Assembly: GCA_021323225.1 (NCBI GenBank)
Contig: JAJTCH010000003.1
Coordinates: 32,141 to 96,140, forward strand
Direction of reading: 5' to 3'
Length of the DNA: 64,000 nt
DNA from: Rickettsiaceae bacterium
Lineage (GTDB): Bacteria > Pseudomonadota > Alphaproteobacteria > Rickettsiales > UBA1997
Shown here: piece by piece, positions 56,888 through 64,000 of the stretch
Position numbering within the stretch: position 1 is the first letter of the stretch
How the letters are laid out: every line of letters starts with the position of its first letter
The notes under the pieces: generated by a model
Databases searched by the model: none
What the model saw: only the letters and a program-made list of their open reading frames with translations
What the model was told of the DNA's origin: nothing
Position numbers and translations under genes: made by a program

Positions 56888-59002
56888 ATGAGACCAAGTT
56901 TAGTTTTAAATCCAGGCATCAAAGTGCAAGAAGGTTATAAGTTATCCAATGAAGATATTGCACGAGCAAACCAATTGCAGAATCTTTTTATGGGTTTGGA
57001 GGGAAAAACGATTAGTGTAATAGTAGGTTCCAAAGATATTAAAATTAGTCTTCCTGCAGGACAGTCTTTTGAGGCATCAACAATTGGAACTATAAAAGAT
57101 TTTGAAGAAAAAGTTCAGAGAGATGAATTATTGGATGCAATTAAAAGTGATAACAATTCCGTTACTATTTCTCACAAAGCCGTGCCATCAGTTATAAATT
57201 TCTTGGGGCAAGTTGGTGTGAGGCAAAATCGTGGAAATGAGGCAAGAGAATTAGCCTTAAAAGTACATGCGGCTCCTCAGCAAAAGGCCATGGATGCAGT
57301 TAGAAAAAAATTAAATGAAGTGAATATAGGTATTGCTGAAGGACAGAAGAGAGGTGGCACGCCAAAAGCAGTGAGCACACCAAAAGTAGCAGAAGGAAAA
57401 GGTGAGGAAGAGCCAACTGAATTTATTGTTCAGAAATTCGGAATGGAAATAGAGCGGATTTTAGGAGTCCAGGTTTATTCTAAAGCTGACCGTAATAATG
57501 ATAATCATATCTATTTTCAACTTCCTAGAAATTCTAAGCTAGAGCTGAGCTCAGCTATAGAGGATATGATAAGCTTTTTCGATGATAATAATATTATTTC
57601 ACAATTGCCTAATGGAGGATTTTCTGTAAGCCGGGATGCATCGGATCTATTTTTGGAAGTTCTGAAAGAAAAGATTAAGGAAATAAAACCAGAGCAAAAT
57701 TCTCCTAAAGAAGTAGCGTCACCAAACAGCCCAGTCGCCGCAGAAAAACCATCTCAATCTATTTCTCAAGAACAATCTTTGGTGGTTGAAAAACAAATTG
57801 TTCCTCAGTTATCGGAAAATTCAGCAGCTGCGGTAGATATGTCGCAACCTGTCAATTCAGGAGAATCTCCAGAATTCGAAGCTCAGCGATTCGGAATAAA
57901 AATGGCACACATTTTGGGAATCAAGTTATTTGGAATTAATTCTACACCAGATAATAAAGATCTTTTTGGTAGTACTTTTATTAAACCAGCTAAAGGCGAG
58001 TTAAGCTTCTCTTCTGATGCAAGTGAAGTGATAAAGCTTGCGGCAAAAGAATTGTTTGATGAGTGTGACATAACAATAACTCTAGGAAATAATGGTCTTG
58101 TAGCCAGTATTTCTATGCCAAATGAAGATAAAGATCTATTTTTAAAAACCCTATCAGAGGAAAAAATAAAACTTGATCAAGCTTCTAAGGGTCAAGCTGG
58201 AAATCAAGTTGAGCAAAGCGTTTCAGGAGAGCGTGAAGAAAAGGAGGGAGAATCTGCGGTTTCTTTGCCAGCATCACAGAAAGGAAAATTGTCAAATGAA
58301 GCAATAGTACAGAATATTTTAGGGATTGAAATAAGCTATGTTAATATTGATACCTCTTTTTTACTTGTGCTAGAAAGTGCTAGCGGATTTTCTAAACATG
58401 AAAGCGAGATAATAGGTCGTGCAATGAAAATGGATCAATTTGAAGGAGATGTGTCAGAATTATCGCGATCAGATAGAAAGATTATAGGAGTTGGTTCTTA
58501 TTATGGAGTGCAAGAATTTTTGGGTAATTTGTATAAAGCGGTTACTGAAAGATATGGCCATGAATATATAGAACAAAGAGCTGCCAATATGGCTTTACAG
58601 CAAAATATCGAATATACTGATGAGGTGCAGAATAAATTAAGAAAAATTTTTGCGGAAGATAGAATGGGGGAATATCCCATTTTATGTACCAAAAATAAGG
58701 GCTCTGATAATTTTTTTGTTTCTATCGAAGGGGATAAGCCATTTCCAGAGATTGCATCTAAAGCTATGAAATTGCTAAGCGAAGCGTTTGGTTATATAAA
58801 AGTAGTGCGTGATGATCAAAAAAGAATTAATGGGTTTGTAGCTGATAAAGATGAGTTAGATTGTATCATTTTTGGCTTTAAAGCTGCAGTGAATAAAGTT
58901 CTGTTGGATATGAGCAAACAAGAAGGACAAGAACCATCAGCATCTCCTCAAAATGCGTCAGCAATAGCTCAAAAAGGATTATCGGCTTCTAATCAAAAAT
59001 AA
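56888..59002 (+). CDS. Uncharacterised protein of about five degenerate repeats
   Basis: A 704-residue protein with no signal peptide or membrane helix and no recognised family. Similar blocks of about 85-90 residues begin near residues 28, 178, 329, 470 and 580. Each has an opening like QKFGMEIERILGVQVY (178), QRFGIKMAHILGIKLFG (330) or VQNILGIEISYV (474), a middle acidic helix, and, in some, a NGGFSV- or NNGLVA-like turn before a helix such as DLFLEVLKEKI or DLFLKTLSEEKI. The linkers are rich in Ser, Pro, Glu, Gln and Ala. The gene has a good -35 and is divergent from the iron receptor. An effector, adhesion or scaffold role is possible but nothing in the sequence decides it. Confidence 0.7.
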   Translation: MRPSLVLNPGIKVQEGYKLSNEDIARANQLQNLFMGLEGKTISVIVGSKDIKISLPAGQSFEASTIGTIKDFEEKVQRDELLDAIKSDNNSVTISHKAVPSVINFLGQVGVRQNRGNEARELALKVHAAPQQKAMDAVRKKLNEVNIGIAEGQKRGGTPKAVSTPKVAEGKGEEEPTEFIVQKFGMEIERILGVQVYSKADRNNDNHIYFQLPRNSKLELSSAIEDMISFFDDNNIISQLPNGGFSVSRDASDLFLEVLKEKIKEIKPEQNSPKEVASPNSPVAAEKPSQSISQEQSLVVEKQIVPQLSENSAAAVDMSQPVNSGESPEFEAQRFGIKMAHILGIKLFGINSTPDNKDLFGSTFIKPAKGELSFSSDASEVIKLAAKELFDECDITITLGNNGLVASISMPNEDKDLFLKTLSEEKIKLDQASKGQAGNQVEQSVSGEREEKEGESAVSLPASQKGKLSNEAIVQNILGIEISYVNIDTSFLLVLESASGFSKHESEIIGRAMKMDQFEGDVSELSRSDRKIIGVGSYYGVQEFLGNLYKAVTERYGHEYIEQRAANMALQQNIEYTDEVQNKLRKIFAEDRMGEYPILCTKNKGSDNFFVSIEGDKPFPEIASKAMKLLSEAFGYIKVVRDDQKRINGFVADKDELDCIIFGFKAAVNKVLLDMSKQEGQEPSASPQNASAIAQKGLSASNQK

Positions 59003-59044
59003 GAAGCAATTTAATAAATGTAAGATTGCGAAAGAAGTTGGGAA

Positions 59045-59068
59045 TTCTCTAGACAATAATCTAGAGAA
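59045..59068 (+). terminator. Hairpin after the 704-aa gene
   Basis: A perfect 9-bp stem, TTCTCTAGA (59045-59053) and TCTAGAGAA (59060-59068), with loop CAATAA. It lies 42 bases after the stop. There is no strong T-run, so it may act together with the larger hairpin at 59087. Confidence 0.45.
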
Positions 59069-59086
59069 AATCAACGTTAATTGACC

Positions 59087-59122
59087 AGAGTCTATTCCTA
59101 AATCAAATTAGGAATAGACTCT
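59087..59122. terminator. 15-bp hairpin between convergent 704-aa gene and exbD
   Basis: Perfect stem AGAGTCTATTCCTAA (59087-59101) and TTAGGAATAGACTCT (59108-59122) with loop ATCAAA. It overlaps the exbD stop codon by two bases. T-runs are short on both sides, yet the position between converging genes supports a two-way terminator. Confidence 0.65.
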
Positions 59123-59534
59123 AATTTCCTGCTTTTGCTGAAAAGCTCATTTTGGTGATTCCGGCCTTTTTAGCTGCAAACATTATTTCAGTGATTTCTT
59201 CATAGCGCGTATTGCGGTCGGCTTGTAAACGCAGTTCGGTGTCTGGTTTATTTAGTGCAGCGTTTTTTAAAAGTTCCGGTAAATCTTGTTCTTTAATTTC
59301 TCTTCCGTTCCAAAATATTCTTTCTTTTTCATCCACGCCGATATTGATGACATTAGGGGTTGGAGTGCTGGCTGAAGAATTGCTCTTGGGCAAATTGATA
59401 TTGACATTGCTGGTAATCAAAGGCGCGGTGATGATGAAAATTATCAGCAAGACCAACATCACATCCACTAAAGGCGTGGTGTTGATTTCGCTCATCGGAG
59501 TGCCGTTTTCTTTGTTAAATCCGCCGAAAGACAT
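59121..59534 (-). CDS. exbD: Biopolymer transport protein ExbD
   Basis: Subunit of the ExbB-ExbD-TonB inner-membrane motor (137 aa). It has one N-terminal membrane helix with the proton-path Asp in SEINTTPLVDVMLVLLIIFII and a periplasmic domain ending AAKKAGITKMSF. The frame opens at 59570, inside exbB, but the ATG at 59534 (MSFGGFN) has a strong AGAGGAG site (59541-59547) and begins just past the exbB stop, so it is preferred. It is the last gene of the tonB-exbB-exbD unit. Confidence 0.94.
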   Translation of the reverse strand: MSFGGFNKENGTPMSEINTTPLVDVMLVLLIIFIITAPLITSNVNINLPKSNSSASTPTPNVINIGVDEKERIFWNGREIKEQDLPELLKNAALNKPDTELRLQADRNTRYEEITEIMFAAKKAGITKMSFSAKAGN

Positions 59535-59535
59535 T

Positions 59536-60234
59536 TTATTCTCCTCTTTTTTTGCTGCTGGCTTTGACACCGTTGCTTAAATAGGAATATAGATCATGGG
59601 CAAAGCCATCAAGCTCCATGAGCTCTAAGCGATTTAACCTGACAAAAGCGTTATAGGCCAAAACGGATGGAATGGCGACGAATAAACCAGCGGCAGTCAT
59701 AATCAAAGCTTCACCAACCGGGCCGGAAACTTTATCTAGAGTGGCAGAACCTTGTGCACTGATTCCTAGTAAAGCATGATAAATTCCGTAAACCGTTCCA
59801 AACAAACCAACAAAAGGAGCAATGGCGCCAATTGAAGCAAGCATGGTTAAACCAGATTCTAACTTGGCAGTGCTACGATTGATGCTTTGTCTCAAAGTGC
59901 GGGTGATAAATTCACCGCGATTTAAGCCATGTTCAATATGATGATCTTTTTCCTCATCAAAATGTTCCGCAGCATCAACCGCTTGGCTAGCTAAATTGAA
60001 AAAAGAATTATTATTTCCAACTTCTTTACCCAATTTTTCTATTGCTTTGCTAATGGTTATTTCCTGCCAGAAATTTTCTAGGGCAGTGAGGATTTTTTTC
60101 TGCTTCCAGAAACGGTAAGATTTGCTGACAATTTGCGTCCAGCTTAAAACCGACATCACAAATAAAATCAGTGCCACCAAGTGACTGATAAAATCACCGC
60201 TAGTCCAAAAATTGCTTACTCCATATTCAGTCAT
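59536..60234 (-). CDS. exbB: Biopolymer transport protein ExbB (MotA/TolQ/ExbB family)
   Basis: Proton-channel subunit of the TonB motor (232 aa) with three membrane helices. The first is near residues 14-32 (FISHLVALILFVMSVLSW), and the second and third lie in LESGLTMLASIGAIAPFVGLFGTVYGIYHAL and in GEALIMTAAGLFVAIPSVLAYNAF. A longer frame starts at 60273 inside tonB; the ATG at 60234 (MTEYGV) lies two bases beyond the tonB stop and is chosen. TolQ is the close alternative, but the tonB and exbD neighbours decide for ExbB. Confidence 0.94.
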   Translation of the reverse strand: MTEYGVSNFWTSGDFISHLVALILFVMSVLSWTQIVSKSYRFWKQKKILTALENFWQEITISKAIEKLGKEVGNNNSFFNLASQAVDAAEHFDEEKDHHIEHGLNRGEFITRTLRQSINRSTAKLESGLTMLASIGAIAPFVGLFGTVYGIYHALLGISAQGSATLDKVSGPVGEALIMTAAGLFVAIPSVLAYNAFVRLNRLELMELDGFAHDLYSYLSNGVKASSKKRGE

Positions 60235-60236
60235 TT

Positions 60237-60914
60237 TTACTCTAAAACAAAGTTGATAGGAACTTGTACCCAAGAGGCCACAAGCTGTTGGTCTTTTTTT
60301 GCCGGCACAAAGCGCCAGTTTTTAACTGTTGCCAAAGCCGCATTATCAAGCCGCGAAAAGCCGGAGCTTTTAGCGATTTTAATTTCTTTAACATTTCCTG
60401 CTTCACTAACATAAACATCCAGCAAAACCAAACCTTGCTCTTTTAATTTTCTAGATAGCGGAGGATAAGACGGAGTCGGATTTTTCAAATAAGCCGCGTC
60501 AAATATGGCTGCAGTCTGTTTAGAAAAAACTGCATTTTGCTGCCTGGAATCAACCGCGTTATCAATTTTTGCTTTTTTCAGCTTCTCCAATTCTTGCTCT
60601 TCAACCGGCTTTTGCTTTTCGCCTTGTTTGTCATCTTCAACAATTTTTTTATCCACTTTTTTCGCCTGATTTTTTGAAGTAGCAGTTGCAGCTGCCGAAA
60701 CGGCATTAGGACTAACCGCTAAATCATTGATCATAACGCTAAAAGACAAAACCGGAGTTACCGAATTATCCTTTTTAAAAAACACAAAAAACACCAACGC
60801 CAAATGTGCCAATAAAACTATGGCGAAAGAGCATTGCTGTACTGAATATTTTCTGGGTGACAAAAGATTTGATAACTTAAGAAGATTTTGATTTCTGGTG
60901 AGATTGATAATCAT
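60237..60914 (-). CDS. tonB: Energy transducer TonB
   Basis: Periplasm-spanning protein (225 aa from this start) passing energy to outer-membrane receptors. One membrane helix lies near residues 28-46 (CSFAIVLLAHLALVFFVFF). A Lys/Glu/Gln-rich linker replaces the usual Pro-rich one, and the C-terminal TonB domain has PTPSYPPLSRKLKEQGLVLL, then FSRLDNAALATVKNWRFVPA. The frame is open from a TTG at 60920, with the first ATG at 60914. Both lie in the Fur box, so the control site covers the translation start. Confidence 0.93.
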   Translation of the reverse strand: MIINLTRNQNLLKLSNLLSPRKYSVQQCSFAIVLLAHLALVFFVFFKKDNSVTPVLSFSVMINDLAVSPNAVSAAATATSKNQAKKVDKKIVEDDKQGEKQKPVEEQELEKLKKAKIDNAVDSRQQNAVFSKQTAAIFDAAYLKNPTPSYPPLSRKLKEQGLVLLDVYVSEAGNVKEIKIAKSSGFSRLDNAALATVKNWRFVPAKKDQQLVASWVQVPINFVLE

Positions 60915-60918
60915 TATC
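60900..60918. promoter_or_regulatory. Fur box at the tonB start
   Basis: GAGATTGATAATCATTATC matches the Fur consensus at 17 of 19 positions, and its core TTGATAATCATTATCAA is a perfect palindrome. It lies downstream of the predicted tonB promoter and covers the start codon, so bound Fur would act as a roadblock or block initiation. Confidence 0.85.
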
Positions 60919-60940
60919 AATTAATGATTTTTAATATCAA

Positions 60941-60969
60941 TATATAAGTTGGGGAAGGGGGGATGTGAA
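60941..60969 (-). promoter_or_regulatory. Promoter of tonB-exbB-exbD
   Basis: Read on the - strand: -35 TTCACA (60964-60969), a 17-base spacer, and -10 TATATA (60941-60946). Transcription would start near 60934, only about 20 bases before the ATG at 60914, with the Fur box directly downstream. Confidence 0.55.
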
Positions 60970-61050
60970 TTTTCGAAATATAGTTTTGTGGATTTTTATT
61001 TAATTTTGTTTTTTGGTTTTGATGGAAGATTGAAAATCTAACGACAAATC

Positions 61051-61214
61051 CCTGGATTGCCACGTCACTGGCTGCGCACGCTCCTCGCAATGACGGTGTG
61101 GAGAGTTTGCTCTAGAAACTTTCAATAATCGCAGTAATGAAATGGAAAATTTATCTCAACTTCCAACATCGTCATTGCGAGGAGCGTGCGCAGCCAGTGA
61201 CGTGGCAATCCAGG
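61051..61214. repeat. Palindromic element, CATTGC family, outward GGATTGCC arrangement
   Basis: Arms 61051-61095 and 61170-61214 (45 bases) are exact reverse complements with a 74-base spacer. The right arm runs CGTCATTGCGAGGAGCGTG, then CGCAGCCAGTGACG and GGCAATCCAGG. Its middle matches the 51865 copy (CAGCCAG) more than the 35868 copy, but the arms have the 35868 order. Confidence 0.92.
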
Positions 61215-61247
61215 AATGATTTAATTAAAAACAGGAAAGTATAATTA

Positions 61248-61281
61248 AAACCATAAAGTGTAACGATATACATTATGGTTT
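61248..61281. repeat. 15-bp imperfect inverted repeat upstream of the GIY-YIG gene
   Basis: AAACCATAAAGTGTA (61248-61262) and TATACATTATGGTTT (61267-61281) pair at 13 of 15 positions around ACGA. It is distinct from the nearby CATTGC element and lies 127 bases before the start codon. It could be an operator or the stem of a leader RNA. Confidence 0.55.
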
Positions 61282-61407
61282 CTGAAACTTATGCAGGATC
61301 ACATTTATGGTGCTGACTTTATGTTTACATCAAATGATGTCCTAATAGATTCGGTGAATTGTATATTTAAGATGTTTAAAGGATTTTAATTTAACTGAGG
61401 TAAAAAA

Positions 61408-62979
61408 ATGAGTAGAAAAATCTTTTTTACAAAAGAGACATGCAAAGAAGAGGCGATTAAATACAAAGATAGAACTGCCTTCAAAGTGCAGTCAGGCACC
61501 ATATATAATTTTGCTTACAAGCATGGATGGCTTGATGAATGTTGTCTGCACATGTCAAAGAAGAAAAAGCCAAATGGATATTGGTCAAAAGAAAAGTGCG
61601 TTAATGAGGCACAAAAATATCACACAAGAACAGAATTCTTTGAAAAGTCTCAAAGTGCTTACATGGTTGCAAGTAAAAAAGGATGGGTTGATGAAATTTG
61701 CTTGCACATGAGAGAAATTAAAAAACCTAATGGTTTTTGGACAAAAGAAAAATGTGCAGGAGAGGCTTCAAAATATACAACAAGAAAAGAGTTTGAAAGA
61801 GGCGCAAGTAGTGCTTGTGGTGCAGCAAGAAAAAACAAGTGGTTAGATGAGATTTGTTCCCACATGAAAAGACTTCAAAATGTTAAAAACCATTGGGATT
61901 ATGAAACTTGCAAGAAGGAAGCTTTAAAATACTCGACCCATAGTGAATTTCACAAAAATTTAGGTAGTGCCTATGTTGCTGCAAGTAAAAACGGTTGGTT
62001 AAATGAAATTAGCGAACATTTCAAAATAATAGGAAGTCGCAAAATTAGAGCCATTTATGCTTTTGAATTTAAAGATAGATATGTTTATGTAGGTTTAAGC
62101 TATAATATTAAAAGAAGAGAGAGGGCCCATCTCAGCAACCCAAATTGTGTAGTTTATAAACACTTTAATCAAAATTGTCAGGAGTATAAGTTTTTACAAA
62201 AAACAGATTATCTTGATGTGAATCAAGCTAAGATTGTTGAGCAAGATTTTATTGATCAATACCATAAAGATGGATGGAAGGTATTAAATCTTTGTAAGGC
62301 TGGTGCTGTAGGTGGAAGCATTCTTATGTGGACAAAAGTAGCATGCGCAAAAGAAGCTTTGAAATACAAAACTAGAAGTGAGTTCAAAAAAAATTCAGCA
62401 GGAGCTGTGCATGCAGCACAGATTAATTGCTGGATGGATGAAATATGCCTGCACATGACCCAATTCCGTAAACCAGACGGTTATTGGACAAAAGAAAAAT
62501 GCGCAGAAGAAGCTTCAAAATATTTGACTAAAGTCGAATTCCAGAAAAAGGCTGTTAGTGCATATCGAGAATCTCTCAATAATAATTGGCTGAATGAAAT
62601 TTGCGCGCACATGATAACATTGCGCAATCCTAATGGTTATTGGACAAAGGAAGCATGTCACAAAGAAGCTTTGAAGTATCAGTCAAGAGTTGAATTTCAA
62701 AAAAAATCAAGTGCTGCTTGCTCTATGGCCTATAAAAAAGGATGGATTGATGAAATTTGTTCTCACATGAAAGAAATTAAAAAGCCCAACAATTATTGGA
62801 CAAAAGAAATGTGTCATAAAGAGGCTCTAAAATATAATACCAAGATAGAGCTAAGAAAAAATTCAGCCACAGCTTATAAGGCAGCTTGGCAGAATAAGTG
62901 GCTAGATGAGATTTGTTCACATATGAAAATATTGTCTAGAAGAGTGGTTAAGTTAGCGCGCCATAAAAATAAAAAATAA
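61408..62979 (+). CDS. GIY-YIG nuclease-like protein flanked by eight 52-residue repeats
   Basis: A 523-residue basic protein. Repeats begin near residues 3, 55, 107 and 159, then 305, 356, 408 and 460. The consensus is PNGYWTKEKC, then EALKYxTRxEF, AYxAAxKNGWLDEICSHM. Between the blocks (about 211-304) lies a GIY-YIG domain: IYAFEF, RYVYVGLSYNIKRRERAH with the catalytic-type Tyr and Arg, a Glu in KIVEQDFIDQY, and the closing VLN. Similar repeats occur with homing-type endonucleases in phages, where they probably bind DNA. No intron, phage or transposase gene is adjacent. It has a TGAGG ribosome-binding site seven bases before the ATG. Nuclease function is inferred. Confidence 0.85.
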   Translation: MSRKIFFTKETCKEEAIKYKDRTAFKVQSGTIYNFAYKHGWLDECCLHMSKKKKPNGYWSKEKCVNEAQKYHTRTEFFEKSQSAYMVASKKGWVDEICLHMREIKKPNGFWTKEKCAGEASKYTTRKEFERGASSACGAARKNKWLDEICSHMKRLQNVKNHWDYETCKKEALKYSTHSEFHKNLGSAYVAASKNGWLNEISEHFKIIGSRKIRAIYAFEFKDRYVYVGLSYNIKRRERAHLSNPNCVVYKHFNQNCQEYKFLQKTDYLDVNQAKIVEQDFIDQYHKDGWKVLNLCKAGAVGGSILMWTKVACAKEALKYKTRSEFKKNSAGAVHAAQINCWMDEICLHMTQFRKPDGYWTKEKCAEEASKYLTKVEFQKKAVSAYRESLNNNWLNEICAHMITLRNPNGYWTKEACHKEALKYQSRVEFQKKSSAACSMAYKKGWIDEICSHMKEIKKPNNYWTKEMCHKEALKYNTKIELRKNSATAYKAAWQNKWLDEICSHMKILSRRVVKLARHKNKK

Positions 62980-63011
62980 TCTCAACGCATGAGAGATCAA
63001 TATAATTGGAA

Positions 63012-63040
63012 TTGCAAAATAAGATTTAGGCCCTTAAAAT
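63012..63040 (+). promoter_or_regulatory. Promoter of rpsB
   Basis: -35 TTGCAA (63012-63017), a 17-base spacer, and -10 TAAAAT (63035-63040). It leaves a leader of roughly 105 bases before the rpsB ATG, long enough for autoregulation by S2, though no known leader motif was recognised. Confidence 0.6.
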
Positions 63041-63153
63041 GCACGTCCCTTGTATGTTTCAATGCAATTTAATCCTGAATATTGGCTGCTATTGGTGTTA
63101 CTTGAAAAAGTAATTTCTTTGCCGATATTTGTAATTAACCAATAAATAAATTT

Positions 63154-64000
63154 ATGACTAAAGAAAAAAACTCCTCTACTTCCCTTCCTCAATTCACCAT
63201 TAAACAGCTTTTGGAAGCTGGTGTGCATTTTGGTCACAAGACCATGCGTCGTAATCCGAAAATGTCTAAATATATTTTTGGTGACAAAAACGACTTAAGC
63301 ATTATTGATCTTGAGCAAACTGCGATTTGCTTACACAACGCCCTAAAAACAGTTAAGGAAATTGCCAAAAATAATGGCAGAATTTTGTTTATTGCCACTA
63401 AAAAACAGGCTTTTGATGCGGTTGAAGAAGCTGCTAAAAGATGTGGTCAATATTATGTTAACCAACGCTGGTTAGGTGGGATGTTGACTAACTGGAAAAC
63501 CATTTCCCAATCAATCAAAACTTTGAAGAAAATTGAAGAGCAACTTTCTAATGATGAAATTGGTTTAAACAAAAAAGAAAGACTAGTTCTTGATCGTCAA
63601 AGAGATAAGCTAGACAAAGCTTTGGGCGGTATTAGAAATATGGGTGGTTATCCTGATTTGGTGTTTATTGTGGACATTAACCGTGAAGCTCTTGCAATGG
63701 CGGAAGCTAAAAAACTTGGTGTTCCGATCATGGCTATTCTTGATACCAACGTTAATCCTGATGGCGTTACTTTCCCAATTCCTGGTAATGACGACTCGGT
63801 TAAATCAATCAAATTATATTGCCGTTTGCTTTCTGATGCGATTTTAGCGGGCATTAAGGAAAATATGGCAATTGCCGGAGTTGATATCAGCAAGTTTGAA
63901 GGCGCTTCTTCTGATGCAATTTTGGAAGCTTCTAACTCTAAAAAATCTGAAGCTAAAAAGCCGGAATTTTCAAAAGAAAAAGCTGGTAAAGAGAAAGAAA
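63154..64000 (+). CDS. rpsB: 30S ribosomal protein S2 (cut by window end)
   Basis: Small-subunit protein S2; the 282 visible residues run off the window without a stop. It has FTIKQLLEAGVHFGHKTMRRNPKM, ILFIATKKQA, NQRWLGGMLTNWKTI, GGYPDLVFIVDINREALAMAEA and the C-terminal VPIMAILDTNVNPDGVTFPIPGNDD. The start MTKEKNSSTS is a short extension before the conserved block. The visible C-terminus is a Lys/Glu/Ser-rich extension beyond the usual 240-residue core (KKSEAKKPEFSKEKAGK). tsf would normally follow. Confidence 0.97.
   Translation, partial: MTKEKNSSTSLPQFTIKQLLEAGVHFGHKTMRRNPKMSKYIFGDKNDLSIIDLEQTAICLHNALKTVKEIAKNNGRILFIATKKQAFDAVEEAAKRCGQYYVNQRWLGGMLTNWKTISQSIKTLKKIEEQLSNDEIGLNKKERLVLDRQRDKLDKALGGIRNMGGYPDLVFIVDINREALAMAEAKKLGVPIMAILDTNVNPDGVTFPIPGNDDSVKSIKLYCRLLSDAILAGIKENMAIAGVDISKFEGASSDAILEASNSKKSEAKKPEFSKEKAGKEKE

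Larger units (their letters stand above)
60921..61407. other. Gap between tonB and the GIY-YIG gene
   Basis: It holds the tonB promoter (60941-60969), a CATTGC palindromic element (61051-61214), a 15-bp inverted repeat (61248-61281), and a ribosome-binding site TGAGG (61396-61400) for the GIY-YIG gene. No convincing promoter for that gene was found. Confidence 0.7.

Noticed and set aside
61051..61214. Possible CRISPR array near the GIY-YIG gene
   Set aside because: There are only two arms, inverted rather than direct, and no regular spacer series.
61408..62979. Prophage remnant around the GIY-YIG gene
   Set aside because: No integrase, terminase, capsid, portal or tail gene lies on either side; the flanks are tonB and rpsB.

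Overview
The window looks like a piece of chromosome from an AT-rich alphaproteobacterium, most likely in or near the Rickettsiales. That placement is inference. It rests on the gene content (an orphan CobT, a degenerate SuhB-like protein beside obg, an alphaproteobacterial XRE regulator, LpxI, GcvPA/GcvPB) and on Rickettsia-style palindromic elements in the gaps. Classical intracellular Rickettsiales lack most amino-acid synthesis. This window keeps argH, leuC, ilvD, cimA, glyA, gcvPA/gcvPB and purN, plus an outer-membrane iron-uptake system, so a less reduced, possibly extracellular or free-living relative fits better.

Layout. 1-2.3 kb: end of argH, a tiny LptM-like lipoprotein, a DciA-like protein and tpiA on the + strand. 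2.4-4.5 kb: two tandem prepilin-like genes closed by a strong terminator, then a small membrane protein. 4.6-8.1 kb: leuC, an MFS transporter and an S49 peptidase. 8.2-12.5 kb: a lipoprotein, a 733-residue ankyrin-like protein of unknown role, and glyA. 12.7-20.5 kb (- strand): polyprenyl synthase, CCA-family nucleotidyltransferase, acpP, sppA, rpsA, mltG, fabF. 20.6-27.8 kb (+): lone sdhA, SuhB-like, obg, pteridine-reductase-like SDR, lpxI, rnc, rlmI. 27.9-38.8 kb: pepP (-), radA (+), then a - strand block with an HNH nuclease, a VanX-type dipeptidase, hemJ, two unknowns, ilvD, gcvPB and gcvPA. 39-44.7 kb: RidA, VOC protein, mlaA and mlaC (+), then dnaB and cobT (-). 44.8-51.9 kb (+): purN, murF, mraY, cimA, ftsH and an XRE regulator.

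52-61 kb is mainly an iron-uptake region. After hemW (-) and a small membrane protein come piuC and a TonB-dependent siderophore receptor (-) with a near-perfect Fur box on the receptor promoter. A divergent 704-residue protein built of degenerate repeats follows, and then exbD, exbB and tonB (-) with a second Fur box at the tonB start. 61.4-63 kb holds an unusual GIY-YIG protein in which the nuclease-like domain sits between two blocks of four 52-residue repeats. The window ends inside rpsB.

The intergenic gaps carry at least three kinds of long palindrome. One family has three clear copies and one decayed copy, and one copy has its arms in the opposite order. The genes most worth following up are the GIY-YIG repeat protein, the 704-residue repeat protein and the ankyrin-like protein. 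No tRNA, rRNA, CRISPR array, transposase or prophage block was recognised.
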